Of a stretch of DNA of 64,000 nucleotides, positions 26,349 through 34,911 are shown piece by piece. This DNA is from Brucella thiophenivorans. GTDB lineage: Bacteria; Pseudomonadota; Alphaproteobacteria; Rhizobiales; Rhizobiaceae. Every line of letters begins with the position of its first letter. Position 1 is the stretch's first letter. The stretch is from contig NZ_NNRJ01000009.1 of the NCBI RefSeq assembly GCF_002252445.1, forward strand, positions 1 to 64,000. The letters are read 5' to 3'. The notes under the pieces are model-generated. The model was not told the DNA's origin. It worked only from the letters and a program-made list of their open reading frames with translations, and did not search any database. A program made the position numbers and the translations under genes.

Positions 26349-27665
26349 TTATCGACCCGGACGGTCTATAAAATCGCGCAACCGATACCAGCCAGTAAAG
26401 AGTGGCAAGAACCACGGCTTTTCCGAATAAAGAGGAATAGCCATGAATTTCTCGCGATCAAAGGCAGATGGCATGTTCTGCTGGCCGAGAATTTTCCGCG
26501 CAACCTGATAGCCAAGATAGGTCATCAGAGCGACGCCATTGCCGTTGCAACCAACCGCAAAATGCGCGCCATCGCGTTCACCAATATGCGCAATCTTATC
26601 GGCAGTCATAGCAACGCTCCCCACCCAGGAATGTGTTATTTTAACGCCGGAAAGTTCAGGCCATATCGCCAGCATCCGTGCGTAGATGCGCTTTGCTGCC
26701 TGTTTTTCGCTCATCTCAAACACACCGGGGCGCGATCCAAACAGGATACGTGTGCCATCTGGCGATACGCGCGTATAAATAAGATCACGCCTGGTATCGG
26801 ACACCATCCGGCCATTCGGGATCAATCGCGCAAGCAGATCGGCTGGCAATGGCTCGGTTGCAATCTGATAACTTTTGACTGGAACCAAACGTCGGGCCAG
26901 TTCAGGCGAAGCATCCTTGCCGGTATAACCATTGGTGGCATAAATGACATTCGTCGCGCGAATAGAACCGCGAGCAGTCGGCACAATTTTTTCACCATTG
27001 CCACTTTCTTCAACACGCCCTGCACGCGCATGGGAACGAAGCTGGACACCGGCAGCTTTTGCGCGTTCACGCAATGATTTATGGAACATGGCAGGATGCA
27101 AACCACCATAATCATCCACCAGCATGCCACCGTGATAATAATCCGACCCAATCACTGAACGTTGCTCTGCGCGCAAAATGTGATGAACTGTAACGCTTGT
27201 CTTCTCGTTGAGAAGCGTTCCATGCCGCTTGAGAATGTCGTAATCTCGGGCTGTGTAAGCGCCGAAGAAGCGTCCGGTCAGCGTCAGGGACGCATCCAGA
27301 TTTTCACTGTCGATCAGTGTCTTAAGATAATCGAAGCTCTCATTGCTTTCGCCGATCAGGCGCGACACAAGTGCCGGATCAATTCCGTTGATAGCGCCAC
27401 CAACCACTAGCTTTTGTCCACTGGAAACCATGCCGCCGGAACGCGTGGAACAACCAGCACCCAGTTGCTCACTGTCGAGCACGACAACCGATCGCCCCGC
27501 ACGGGCAAGATGTGTGGCTGCATTCAGCCCGGCATAGCCAGACCCAACGACAACAACATCAACACGCGTGGGCAGCGGATCAAGGTTGGTTTCGGGCTGC
27601 GCAGCCTCCCACCAATAAGGTGTTTCCTTGAAATTCTCGGCATAAATATTGTCGTAACGGGACAT
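26349..27665 (-). CDS. FAD-dependent oxidoreductase, gamma-glutamylputrescine oxidase (PuuB)-like
   Basis: A 438-residue DAO-family flavoprotein. The N-terminal tryptophan-rich lead (ETPYWWEAA) before the FAD motif VVVVGSGYAGLNAATHLARAG, and the block LGAGCSTRSGGMVSSG, resemble PuuB/OrdL-type enzymes that oxidise gamma-glutamylputrescine or related amines. The C-terminus holds AVGCNGNGVALMTYLG. No gamma-glutamylputrescine synthetase (PuuA) is in the window, so a free amine or amino-acid derivative may be the substrate. The ATG at 27665 has no strong Shine-Dalgarno. It lies about 110 bp behind the ABC transporter ATPase gene. Confidence 0.8.
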   Translation of the reverse strand: MSRYDNIYAENFKETPYWWEAAQPETNLDPLPTRVDVVVVGSGYAGLNAATHLARAGRSVVVLDSEQLGAGCSTRSGGMVSSGQKLVVGGAINGIDPALVSRLIGESNESFDYLKTLIDSENLDASLTLTGRFFGAYTARDYDILKRHGTLLNEKTSVTVHHILRAEQRSVIGSDYYHGGMLVDDYGGLHPAMFHKSLRERAKAAGVQLRSHARAGRVEESGNGEKIVPTARGSIRATNVIYATNGYTGKDASPELARRLVPVKSYQIATEPLPADLLARLIPNGRMVSDTRRDLIYTRVSPDGTRILFGSRPGVFEMSEKQAAKRIYARMLAIWPELSGVKITHSWVGSVAMTADKIAHIGERDGAHFAVGCNGNGVALMTYLGYQVARKILGQQNMPSAFDREKFMAIPLYSEKPWFLPLFTGWYRLRDFIDRPGR

Positions 27666-27773
27666 GGAACATCGGGCCTGAGGGCTCGTCCTTCTTGGAA
27701 TGAAACAGTGCCAAAAGCGAAGCCGTCAACACCGTGAGAAGAGGTCGCAGCGTAGTGAATGCTTGATGCTAGA

Positions 27774-28520
27774 TTAGAGGACTTGCCCCAAGAACTCGCG
27801 TGTGCGGGGGTCCTGCGGGTTATCGAAAATCTGCGCAGGAGGTCCACTTTCAACAATCATGCCATGATCGGTGAAGCAGACGCGGTGTGAGACTTCGCGG
27901 GCAAACTTCATCTCGTGGGTGACGAGAATGCACGTCAGCCCATCTTCCACCAGTTCACGAATTGTCAGAAGAACGTCTTTCACGGTTTCAGGATCAAGCG
28001 CGGCGGTCACTTCGTCGAACAGGATGACTTCCGGCTGCATGGCAAGTGCGCGCGCAATCGCCACACGCTGCTGCTGACCACCGGAAAGCTGGCCGGGATA
28101 GCTGTCAGCCTTGTTTGAAAGGCGGACTTTATCCAACAGTTTACGCGCACGCTTCTCGACTTCAGCACGATCATGACCCAGCACCTGAATGGGCGCCATC
28201 ATAATATTTTCCAGCGCTGTTTTATGCGGAAACAGGTTGTATTGCTGAAACACCATTGCGACTTCGTGACGAAGCGGACGCATGGCTTTTTCGGTCTTCA
28301 TCTCATGAACCTGATAGGGTCCGACACGAATGGACCCGTGATCGATCGGGATCAGACCGTTGATACAGCGCAGGATCGTCGACTTACCGGAACCCGAAGG
28401 CCCGATGATACATACGGCCTCGCCTTTTTTGACCGACAGATCAATGCCTTTGAGAACTTCGAAACTGCCGAAGGATTTGCGGACATTTTTGATTTCAATG
28501 AGGGGGGCAGATTGGTTCAT
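27774..28520 (-). CDS. Amino-acid ABC transporter ATP-binding protein (GlnQ/HisP type)
   Basis: A 248-residue cytosolic ATPase of a polar amino-acid importer. Walker A is GPSGSGKST (near residue 39), the Q-loop is VFQQYNLFPHKTALENI, the signature is LSGGQQQRVAIARAL and Walker B is VILFDEVTAALDPE; the H-loop follows in LVTHEMKFAREV. All motifs are intact. Its ATG overlaps the TGA of the preceding permease gene (ATGA), so translation is coupled. It energises the two permeases and the binding protein encoded just upstream in the transcript. Confidence 0.93.
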   Translation of the reverse strand: MNQSAPLIEIKNVRKSFGSFEVLKGIDLSVKKGEAVCIIGPSGSGKSTILRCINGLIPIDHGSIRVGPYQVHEMKTEKAMRPLRHEVAMVFQQYNLFPHKTALENIMMAPIQVLGHDRAEVEKRARKLLDKVRLSNKADSYPGQLSGGQQQRVAIARALAMQPEVILFDEVTAALDPETVKDVLLTIRELVEDGLTCILVTHEMKFAREVSHRVCFTDHGMIVESGPPAQIFDNPQDPRTREFLGQVL

Positions 28521-29332
28521 AGATTATCTCCCTTGACTGCACGTTCCAGACGGCGGGCAAACACCGCGATCGGATAGCAGTAGGCAAAGAACAGGAAGAG
28601 CACGGTCAAGTAGAAGTAGACGAGCGCACGCTCGCTCTCCATGGCAATGGACGTGTTCAGAATGGTCAGAACGTCCTGAATGCCGGTCACCGTCGCAAGC
28701 GAAGTGGCGATCATCAACAGCGCATAAAGGTTCATCCAGCCGGGGATCATGCGTCGAAACGCTTGCGGCAGGATCACGTAGCGATAGATCTGGGTGGGTG
28801 TATACCCGAGGGATCGCGCCGCTTCCCATTGACCGGTATGGATCGACTGCACCGCACCGCGAATGACTTCCGAGAAATTTGCAGCTGTCGGCAACGCCAA
28901 ACCGATGACTGCTTTCATGAATGTTGGAAACGGGATGACAAAGCCCAGAACGCGCATTTCAAACGGGATGATGTAGAGCATCGCAAACAGCAACACCAAC
29001 CAAGGTGAGTTGCGAAGGAAGTTCATCACGAGCAAAGCCGGAACACGCACAGCGGCACTTTTAGCCATTGTGGACAGGCCCATAATGGTTCCCAATGCTG
29101 TTGCCAGTGCCATTGCTGCAATCGACAGCAGTATGTTGAGCGCAAACCCACCCGTTATGGGCCATCCCGAACCGGAGCCGGTCAAAAGCAACGGCAGTCG
29201 TACACCAACCCTGCGCCACTGATCGGCACCACCGGAAAGCGCATCAATGGCGATCCACGTTGCGATGGCAAGGGCGATGAAGAGAAGGACTGCCTTCTTC
29301 TTGTTATCGTAGGTCAAAAGATTATTCATCAT
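28517..29332 (-). CDS. Amino-acid ABC transporter permease (HisM/GlnP type)
   Basis: An inner-membrane permease of 271 aa with about five to six helices. The cytoplasmic EAA loop is EAARSLGYTPTQIYRYVILPQAFRRMIP, which docks to the ATPase. An N-terminal helix (KAVLLFIALAIATWIAI) precedes a short periplasmic stretch, as in one of the two permeases of such heterodimers. The start is the ATG overlapping the upstream TGA at 29332 (a second ATG follows directly); the longer frame to 29368 lies inside the previous gene and is not used. It pairs with the permease encoded at 29332-30048. Confidence 0.9.
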   Translation of the reverse strand: MMNNLLTYDNKKKAVLLFIALAIATWIAIDALSGGADQWRRVGVRLPLLLTGSGSGWPITGGFALNILLSIAAMALATALGTIMGLSTMAKSAAVRVPALLVMNFLRNSPWLVLLFAMLYIIPFEMRVLGFVIPFPTFMKAVIGLALPTAANFSEVIRGAVQSIHTGQWEAARSLGYTPTQIYRYVILPQAFRRMIPGWMNLYALLMIATSLATVTGIQDVLTILNTSIAMESERALVYFYLTVLFLFFAYCYPIAVFARRLERAVKGDNL

Positions 29333-30048
29333 CAGCCCGCCTTGCCATAACCAGGGAAAGCCATCCATGCTTCCAACTCCGCCATGCCATAGGTCAATAT
29401 GGACACAAGGGTCACATAGATCAGCAATACCAACAGCATAACTTCCAGTGTACGGAAATTATCGTTGTAGATTTGACCTGCATAATACATCAGCTCAGGA
29501 ACAGTAATGACCGACGCCTGAGACGTTGTTTTGAAAAGATTACTCAAGATGTTCGTCAGCGCAGGAAGGCAAATGCGTGTTGCGATTGGCGCTTCAACCC
29601 GCCAAAAACGTGACCAGCGGCTATAGCCAAGCGAACGTGCAGCTTCGATAATCGAACGCGGCATTGTATCAATGCCCGAACGGAACGCCTCGATTGCCAA
29701 AGCGCCGCCAAACAGACTTAGTGAAATGGCAGCACACGCAAATGCGCTCAACAGCGGAACGGAAAGTCCCGTTACTGGATCAACAACCTTCAAACCTAAA
29801 GTTGATAGGGTAAAATACGCAAACAGCATTTGCAGCAGTGGCGGCGTGTTGCGAAACACTTCCACGAAAAGCTCTATCAGCGCATCGAGCCAATAAACGC
29901 GCAGTGTCAGACCAAGCGCACCCAACATACCAATCAGCACCGCAGCGAAGGAGGAAATCGCTGCGAGCTGAATAGTATTGAGAACACCAATCACCAACCA
30001 ATGCTGGTAGGTCGGATCACCGAGCCATGAATAATCAAGACCGAACAA
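29332..30048 (-). CDS. Amino-acid ABC transporter permease (HisQ type)
   Basis: An inner-membrane permease of 238 aa with about five helices, starting FGLDYSWLGDPTYQHWLVIG. The EAA loop is EAARSLGYSRWSRFWRVEAPIATRICLP, the ATPase docking site. It begins with TTG at 30048; GGAGAG lies about six bases upstream and supports this start, as no ATG keeps the first helix. Its stop overlaps the start of the partner permease. It lies 21 bp behind the binding-protein gene, the normal order for such operons. Confidence 0.9.
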   Translation of the reverse strand: MFGLDYSWLGDPTYQHWLVIGVLNTIQLAAISSFAAVLIGMLGALGLTLRVYWLDALIELFVEVFRNTPPLLQMLFAYFTLSTLGLKVVDPVTGLSVPLLSAFACAAISLSLFGGALAIEAFRSGIDTMPRSIIEAARSLGYSRWSRFWRVEAPIATRICLPALTNILSNLFKTTSQASVITVPELMYYAGQIYNDNFRTLEVMLLVLLIYVTLVSILTYGMAELEAWMAFPGYGKAG

Positions 30049-30069
30049 AAGTGTCTCTCCGTCTTGACG

Positions 30070-30891
30070 TCAGTTATTTGCAGCAGCGGCAGCTTTCGCT
30101 CGCTCTGCAATGTAGTCGGAAGCAGGCATGTTGAATTCCTTCTCCCATTCAATGAGCTTGCCTTCGGCTTCAGCTTTGTGGATCGCTTTATCAACGACTT
30201 CTTTGAAAGCCACGTCGCCTTCGCGAATGCCACCGCCCATTGGCGCGAACTCGTAAGGCTGAACAGCGATCTTGTAGCCGGCCCAATCCGCCTCACGCAG
30301 CTTCATGCGAAGCGTGATGTCGTCAAAAACGAAACCGATGCAGCGATTATCCTTGAGCGCGCGATAGGCTTCCGGTGGGTTTTTGAAAGCAACCAGTTTC
30401 ATGCCGAAGTCTTCGGTCATCTTCTTGTTGAAGTATGATCCCTGAATTCCGCAAACAGGCTGACCTTTGAATTGGTCCCATTTGTCCAGCTTGGCTTCTT
30501 GCGCCATCATGATCGACGGTCCGCCTGCCGATACGTACTGCGTGGTAAAATCGATGACGCGGTCACGTTCAGGCGAAATGCCAAGCGTCGCAAACACCAC
30601 ATCGACGCGACCAGCGGACAGAAACTCAATACGATTCGCCGCAACAACTGGCACGAGCTCAATCTTGTCTTCTGAGCCAAGCAATTCTTTGGCGACGTAT
30701 TTCGCCAGCTCGATTTCAAAACCGACAATTTCACCCTTATCATTGAGATAACCGTAAGGTGCGTAATCGTTTTTGACGCCAACAACGAGTTTGTCACGCT
30801 CTTTGATGGTTGAAAGTGTATCAGCCATGGCGCTTTGCGCAGACAGCACGGCACAGACGGCAACCGTCGAGAAAGCAAGTTTCTTAATCAT
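30070..30891 (-). CDS. Amino-acid ABC transporter substrate-binding protein
   Basis: A 273-residue periplasmic family 3 solute-binding protein. The signal peptide (MIKKLAFSTVAVCAVLSAQSAMA) is followed by DTLSTIKERDKLVVGVKNDYAPYGYLND and the family signature GFEIELAKYVAKELLG. RVDVVFATLGISPERDRVIDF is the typical ligand-gate region. The start at 30891 follows AAGGGA; the frame to 30942 is not used. It is the first gene of the importer operon and the start of the catabolic block running to aldA. A divergent IclR gene lies 150 bp upstream, and an inverted repeat in the gap is a plausible operator. The ligand is unknown, probably a polar amino acid or amine. Confidence 0.9.
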   Translation of the reverse strand: MIKKLAFSTVAVCAVLSAQSAMADTLSTIKERDKLVVGVKNDYAPYGYLNDKGEIVGFEIELAKYVAKELLGSEDKIELVPVVAANRIEFLSAGRVDVVFATLGISPERDRVIDFTTQYVSAGGPSIMMAQEAKLDKWDQFKGQPVCGIQGSYFNKKMTEDFGMKLVAFKNPPEAYRALKDNRCIGFVFDDITLRMKLREADWAGYKIAVQPYEFAPMGGGIREGDVAFKEVVDKAIHKAEAEGKLIEWEKEFNMPASDYIAERAKAAAAANN

Positions 30892-30992
30892 TGAAGTTCC
30901 CTTTTTCAGAATGCTCAGAATCCACCAGAATGAAGCCGCCATTTATTTAATCATTTTCCCGGACAGCTCATTTTTCAGCATTGAACACCGAT

Positions 30993-31043
30993 AATTCTCA
31001 CTATACAAGTTATCTGGCCATAGTTTTTCATAATGTGAGAATT
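30993..31043. promoter_or_regulatory. Candidate operator for the divergent IclR regulator
   Basis: AATTCTCAC (30993-31001) and GTGAGAATT (31035-31043) are perfect 9-bp inverted copies with centres 42 bp apart, about four helical turns. They lie in the control region shared by the importer operon and the IclR gene and reach the IclR start, which suits a repressor binding two half-sites or an autoregulatory site. Confidence 0.5.
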
Positions 31044-31044
31044 G

Positions 31045-31818
31045 ATGATTCAAAATCCCAAAACTTCTCCAACCGGCGGCACGCAACTTTTGGATCGTGC
31101 CGTGCAATTGCTTGATCTGGTCGCCGACGGCGGCAATGAAGGACTAACGCTAAAAAAACTGACGGAATTATCTGGCCTCAACAACGCTACTTGCCACCGC
31201 ATACTGAATACGCTTGTCGGCCATAAACTTCTTGCCCGAGACGATAAGAAGCGCTGCTATCGCTTGGGAGCGCGCATGTCGATTTACGGTGCTCGCGCTG
31301 CACGCGGACCCGGACTTATCAGCCGTTGTGAAATTGCCCTTACCCGATTGCGTCGCCGAACCGGAGACACCGTGCACCTTATGGCACGGTTCAACCATGA
31401 TTCAGTCTGCCTTGACCGCCGCGACGGAGAATGTGTGGTTCCCACTTTAACGGGAATGATCGGCGGGTCTGTGCCGCTGGGCGTTGGTCCCGGATCAATA
31501 GCTATGCTGTCCTATCTCGATCAGGACGAACAGGATTTCATCATTCGCGCGAATGTCGAACGCTACTCAAACTACAGGGGTTTGAGTGTAGACAGGATTC
31601 ATGAGCTGATAGGACAAACGCGCGAGCGCGGATATGCGGTGGATGACGAAGAACTAATAAAAGGAATCGTGGGCGTAGCCGTTCCCATTTTTACCGACGG
31701 CGTTACTGCCGGAGCATCCATAGGTTTTACGATACTGGGTGCAAAACTCGCACCAAATTCTTTAAGTGAATACGCTCGTTTATTAAAAGATGAAGTGACC
31801 GCCATTTTGGATCAGTAA
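31045..31818 (+). CDS. IclR family transcriptional regulator
   Basis: A 257-residue regulator. The N-terminal winged helix (LLDRAVQLLDLVADGGNEGLT, then LTELSGLNNATCHRILNTLVGHKLL) is the IclR DNA-binding domain, and the C-terminal GAF-like effector domain includes VPTLTGMIGGSVPLGVGPGSIAML and GIVGVAVPIF. The ATG at 31045 is preferred to the TTG just before it. It is divergent from the amino-acid importer and amine oxidation genes, and by IclR convention probably represses or activates that operon in response to a metabolite of the pathway. Confidence 0.88.
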   Translation: MIQNPKTSPTGGTQLLDRAVQLLDLVADGGNEGLTLKKLTELSGLNNATCHRILNTLVGHKLLARDDKKRCYRLGARMSIYGARAARGPGLISRCEIALTRLRRRTGDTVHLMARFNHDSVCLDRRDGECVVPTLTGMIGGSVPLGVGPGSIAMLSYLDQDEQDFIIRANVERYSNYRGLSVDRIHELIGQTRERGYAVDDEELIKGIVGVAVPIFTDGVTAGASIGFTILGAKLAPNSLSEYARLLKDEVTAILDQ

Positions 31819-31824
31819 TTTTCT

Positions 31825-31880
31825 TAGAGCGCATCCCGAAAAGTGTGCAGCCTTTTGGAATGCCATGCCCGTAAAAATAA
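31825..31880. repeat. Dispersed intergenic repeat, type A, degenerate copy
   Basis: AGAGCGCATCCCGAAAAGTGTGCAGCC follows the left arm and loop of the type A family exactly. The right arm (CTTTTGGAATGCCATGCCCG) is decayed, and the A-rich tail GTAAAAATAA is kept. Confidence 0.6.
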
Positions 31881-31885
31881 AGGAA

Positions 31886-32695
31886 TTAGAGCGGCTTCTC
31901 CGGATGCGGGGATGCATCATATGCGCCCCAGATTGATTGGTCGAAATTAACGATTGCGCCTGTCATTAAGCCAGACTCTTCTGACGCCAGAAAGGCAATC
32001 GCGCGGGCAACTTCGGCGGGATCAATCAGGCGCCCAAATGGCTGATTTTTTACGGCTTCATCCAGCCAATTGGCTGGCGCACCATGAAATTCGCGCTGGA
32101 TACGGTCTTCCCCATCCGATGCCATCCAACCGATATTAAGGCTGTTGACGCGAATGCGATTGCGCAACACCGAATAAGCCACGTTACGGGTCAGCGTGTC
32201 GAGTGCACCCTTGGACGCGCAATAGGCTGCAATGAATGGCTGTCCGCCCATGGAAGACATTGATGAAATGTTGACAATAGCCCCTTCAATCTTGTCGCGC
32301 CTGAATAGCTTGACGGCCTCCTGAATAAGAAAAAACGGTGCACGTGTATTGACTGCAAAAAGCCGGTCAAACAGTTCAGGCGATGTATTAAGAATATCAC
32401 CACGATCTGTCAGTCCGGCGGCATTGACGAGAACGTCGATCCGCCCAAAACTCTGATCCGCTTCCGCGATTACCTTGCGGCAATCTTCGACTTTTTCGAG
32501 ATCAGCTTGAACGAAAACTGCTTTCGTACCCAGCTTCTCCAACGCATCTACCTGCGTTTCTCCCTTCTCAACTGAACGCCCGCAGATCACGATGCCCAGC
32601 CCACCACGCTCTGCAAAAAGCCGCGCTGTGGCCGCACCAAGCCCCTGGGTGCCGCCCGTGATGACCGCAACCTTGCCTTTGAATTGCCCGCTCAT
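31886..32695 (-). CDS. Short-chain dehydrogenase/reductase
   Basis: A 269-residue NAD(P)-dependent SDR oxidoreductase. The cofactor motif is TGGTQGLG near the start, VNAAG follows at mid-length, and the catalytic triad is Ser in NISSMSSM, Tyr and Lys in YCASK. It starts at the ATG at 32695, with GGAGCTGGGA just upstream; the longer frame to 32881 runs through the preceding gene. The start lies 20 bp after the sugar ABC ATPase gene, so the enzyme probably oxidises the imported sugar, polyol or its first product. Confidence 0.87.
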   Translation of the reverse strand: MSGQFKGKVAVITGGTQGLGAATARLFAERGGLGIVICGRSVEKGETQVDALEKLGTKAVFVQADLEKVEDCRKVIAEADQSFGRIDVLVNAAGLTDRGDILNTSPELFDRLFAVNTRAPFFLIQEAVKLFRRDKIEGAIVNISSMSSMGGQPFIAAYCASKGALDTLTRNVAYSVLRNRIRVNSLNIGWMASDGEDRIQREFHGAPANWLDEAVKNQPFGRLIDPAEVARAIAFLASEESGLMTGAIVNFDQSIWGAYDASPHPEKPL

Positions 32696-32714
32696 TCCCA
32701 GCTCCAGATTCAAA

Positions 32715-33494
32715 TTAAACCCGCCCGCCAAGCGCCGACGACAGATCAGCCAGTTCCTGACCACCCGCCATAAGGCTTTGCAGCTCATCCATGTCCACAT
32801 CGCTTCTCGTGCGCGTACCGAGCGTGGCCCCACGATTAAGCACGGTGAATTTATCGCCCACGGCATGAGCATGTCGCACATTGTGGGTGATAAAGATCAC
32901 ACCAAGCCCACGCTCCCGCACGAGATTGATATATTTGAGCACCATAGCCGTTTGCCGCACGCCGAGTGCCGATGTCGGTTCATCAAGGATCAGCACTTTC
33001 GCGCCAAAATAGACGGCACGTGCAATGGCCACACATTGTCGCTCACCGCCGGAAAGCGTACCCACCGCCTGCTGCGGGTCGCGAACATCAATGCCGATTT
33101 TCTTCATTTCCTCACGCGTGACGTCTTCAGCAAATTGTGTGTCGAACCATTTAACCGGCCCGATACCCTTTGTCGGCTCCCGTCCGAGAAAAAAATTCCG
33201 CATGACCGACATCAGCGGGATCATCGCAAGATCCTGATAAACCGTCGCAATCCCATGATCCAGCGCATCGCGCGGACTGTTAAAAACGACCTGTTTGCCT
33301 TCGACAAAAAACTCGCCACTTGTCGGCTTATGTACGCCAGAAAGCGTTTTAATCAGCGTCGATTTACCGGCACCGTTATCGCCAAGCAGACAATGCACCT
33401 GCCCCGGCTCTACGATAAGCGAAACACCGTTGAGTGCAATAACCGGCCCAAAGTGTTTGACAAGATTACGAACTTCAATGATCGGAGTTGTCAT
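32715..33494 (-). CDS. Sugar ABC transporter ATP-binding protein (CUT2 type, single domain)
   Basis: A 259-residue ATPase with one nucleotide-binding domain, unlike the fused double-domain RbsA/XylG proteins; single-domain forms occur in FrcA-like systems. Walker A is GDNGAGKST, the signature [15 protein letters not shown] and Walker [14 protein letters not shown]. The substrate-loop wording [23 protein letters not shown] is typical of CUT2 carbohydrate importers. The ATG follows GGGAG. It comes after the permease gene and before the SDR gene in one transcript. The C-terminal residues include an unusual [15 protein letters not shown] tail seen in this subgroup. Confidence 0.9.
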   Translation of the reverse strand: MTTPIIEVRNLVKHFGPVIALNGVSLIVEPGQVHCLLGDNGAGKSTLIKTLSGVHKPTSGEFFVEGKQVVFNSPRDALDHGIATVYQDLAMIPLMSVMRNFFLGREPTKGIGPVKWFDTQFAEDVTREEMKKIGIDVRDPQQAVGTLSGGERQCVAIARAVYFGAKVLILDEPTSALGVRQTAMVLKYINLVRERGLGVIFITHNVRHAHAVGDKFTVLNRGATLGTRTRSDVDMDELQSLMAGGQELADLSSALGGRV

Positions 33495-33513
33495 CGTTCA
33501 TACTCCCTATCAG

Positions 33514-33556
33514 CGCAGTTTCAGGAAAAGTCGCAGCCGGTTTTCCTGAAACTGCG
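33514..33556. repeat. Dispersed intergenic repeat, type A, perfect hairpin copy
   Basis: CGCAGTTTCAGGAAAA and TTTTCCTGAAACTGCG form a perfect 16-bp stem around GTCGCAGCCGG, with ATGATAAAAC after it. It sits inside the sugar-transport operon between the permease and ATPase genes, where it could modulate RNA stability. Confidence 0.8.
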
Positions 33557-33569
33557 TGAATGATAAAAC

Positions 33570-34724
33570 CTATCGCTCGCCAGTGGCGCGCTTGCGAATG
33601 AAATTATTGAAAAGCACAGCAATCAGCAGCATTCCGCCGAGGAATACCAGATACCAGTCCTGATCAATCGTCGTGTAGGTCAGACCAATGAGCACCATGC
33701 CGAAAATGATCGAGCCAAAAAAAGCGCCAATGGCAGAACCATAACCGCCGGTCAGCAGGCAACCACCGATGACAGCTGCAATGATCGCCTCGAACTCTTT
33801 TTGAAAACCGCGTCTTGCATCGGTCGATCCCGCATCCAGCACAGTGAGAATTGCAACAAGCGCCGCGGCCATCGCCGTGCACATGAACAGAATTGTCTTC
33901 ACACGCCGAACCGGCACACCGGAATTGCGTGCTGCAAGCGCGTCACCGCCCGACGCAAAAATCCAGTTACCAAAGCGAGTACGCACGAGAACATAAGTTG
34001 CAAGAAGGGCAATCCCCACAAACCACAGCACTTCGACCGGAACACCTGTCACGCTCGGCTGGCCATTAGGAAACTTTGCAATCAGGTCTTTTTCCGCAAG
34101 CCAGGCGAACAACCCTTGAAAAGCATCGCCCGAAAACAATCCCGCAATATAGCTGGTACCTACAGCTTCCTTCACGCCGCGCAGCTGCGTTGCGCCACCT
34201 GTTGCCCATTTAAGACCGACAAGCGAAAGCCCGCGCAGAATAAACAAAAACGCCAACGTTACGATAAAGGATGGCAAGCCGGTTTTAAGCACAATCTGCG
34301 CATTAACCGCACCCACAAGGGCGGCAAAAAACAGCGTCAGGACAATCGCAACAATTAGCGGCACCTGAAAGACAACAAGGGCTGCGGCGAATATCAGCCC
34401 CGCAAAGGCTATCATTGAGCCGATCGAAAGATCGAACTCGCCACCAATCATAAGGAGCGCAGCAGCGATGGCCAGAATGCCAAGCTGAGAAGCTGGCGCC
34501 ATAAAATTCATGATACCGGCAGCGGTGAACATTGCCGGATTGGCCGTGGAAAGGAAGAAAATCGTAATCAGCACGAGACCAGACACCGCGCCCAATTCGG
34601 GACGGCTAAGCATACGTTGCAATGGGCTGGCATTCTTCAGCCGTTCATCCTGTTTTGCAGCGGCAATCGCCGGGTCATTTGTGGCTGCCTGAGCGGGCTG
34701 CTCTGATGAAGTTGGCTCACTCAT
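33570..34724 (-). CDS. Sugar ABC transporter permease (CUT2 type)
   Basis: An inner-membrane permease of 384 aa with about ten helices. The conserved CUT2 block GGEFDLSIGSMIAFAGLIFA lies after helix 3, TGLPSFIVTLAFLFILRGLSL follows, and ASGGDALAARNSGVPVRRVK is the cytoplasmic coupling loop. A hydrophilic 50-residue N-terminus rich in Ala, Gln and Glu precedes helix 1. The ATG at 34724 has GCAGGAGGA upstream; the longer frame is not used. It belongs to the binding protein, permease, ATPase, SDR operon. Confidence 0.9.
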   Translation of the reverse strand: MSEPTSSEQPAQAATNDPAIAAAKQDERLKNASPLQRMLSRPELGAVSGLVLITIFFLSTANPAMFTAAGIMNFMAPASQLGILAIAAALLMIGGEFDLSIGSMIAFAGLIFAAALVVFQVPLIVAIVLTLFFAALVGAVNAQIVLKTGLPSFIVTLAFLFILRGLSLVGLKWATGGATQLRGVKEAVGTSYIAGLFSGDAFQGLFAWLAEKDLIAKFPNGQPSVTGVPVEVLWFVGIALLATYVLVRTRFGNWIFASGGDALAARNSGVPVRRVKTILFMCTAMAAALVAILTVLDAGSTDARRGFQKEFEAIIAAVIGGCLLTGGYGSAIGAFFGSIIFGMVLIGLTYTTIDQDWYLVFLGGMLLIAVLFNNFIRKRATGER

Positions 34725-34774
34725 GCTTTCCTCCTGCAAGCGCATCGATAAAAAATACGCATTAAAACAATTCT

Positions 34775-34820
34775 CTAGAGCACCATATTGATTCAACTTG
34801 AGAGATACGCGCTCGAGATT
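34775..34820. repeat. Possible degenerate type B repeat
   Basis: TAGAGCACCATATTGATTCA and, further on, GAGAGATACGCGCTC resemble the type B copy near 41880. The outer arms pair only partly, so the assignment is tentative. Confidence 0.3.
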
Positions 34821-34911
34821 AAGCGCCACCAAGGGCGCGAGCTTATGGGTATTATTACCCATTCCCGCCCATTTTCATGGGCGGGTGAGGCATTTAAAGA
34901 ATTATGCTTTA

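Noticed and set aside
33570-34862. Longer start for the sugar permease at 34862
   Set aside because: The added 46 residues lack a leader-like pattern, and GCAGGAGGA directly precedes the ATG at 34724.
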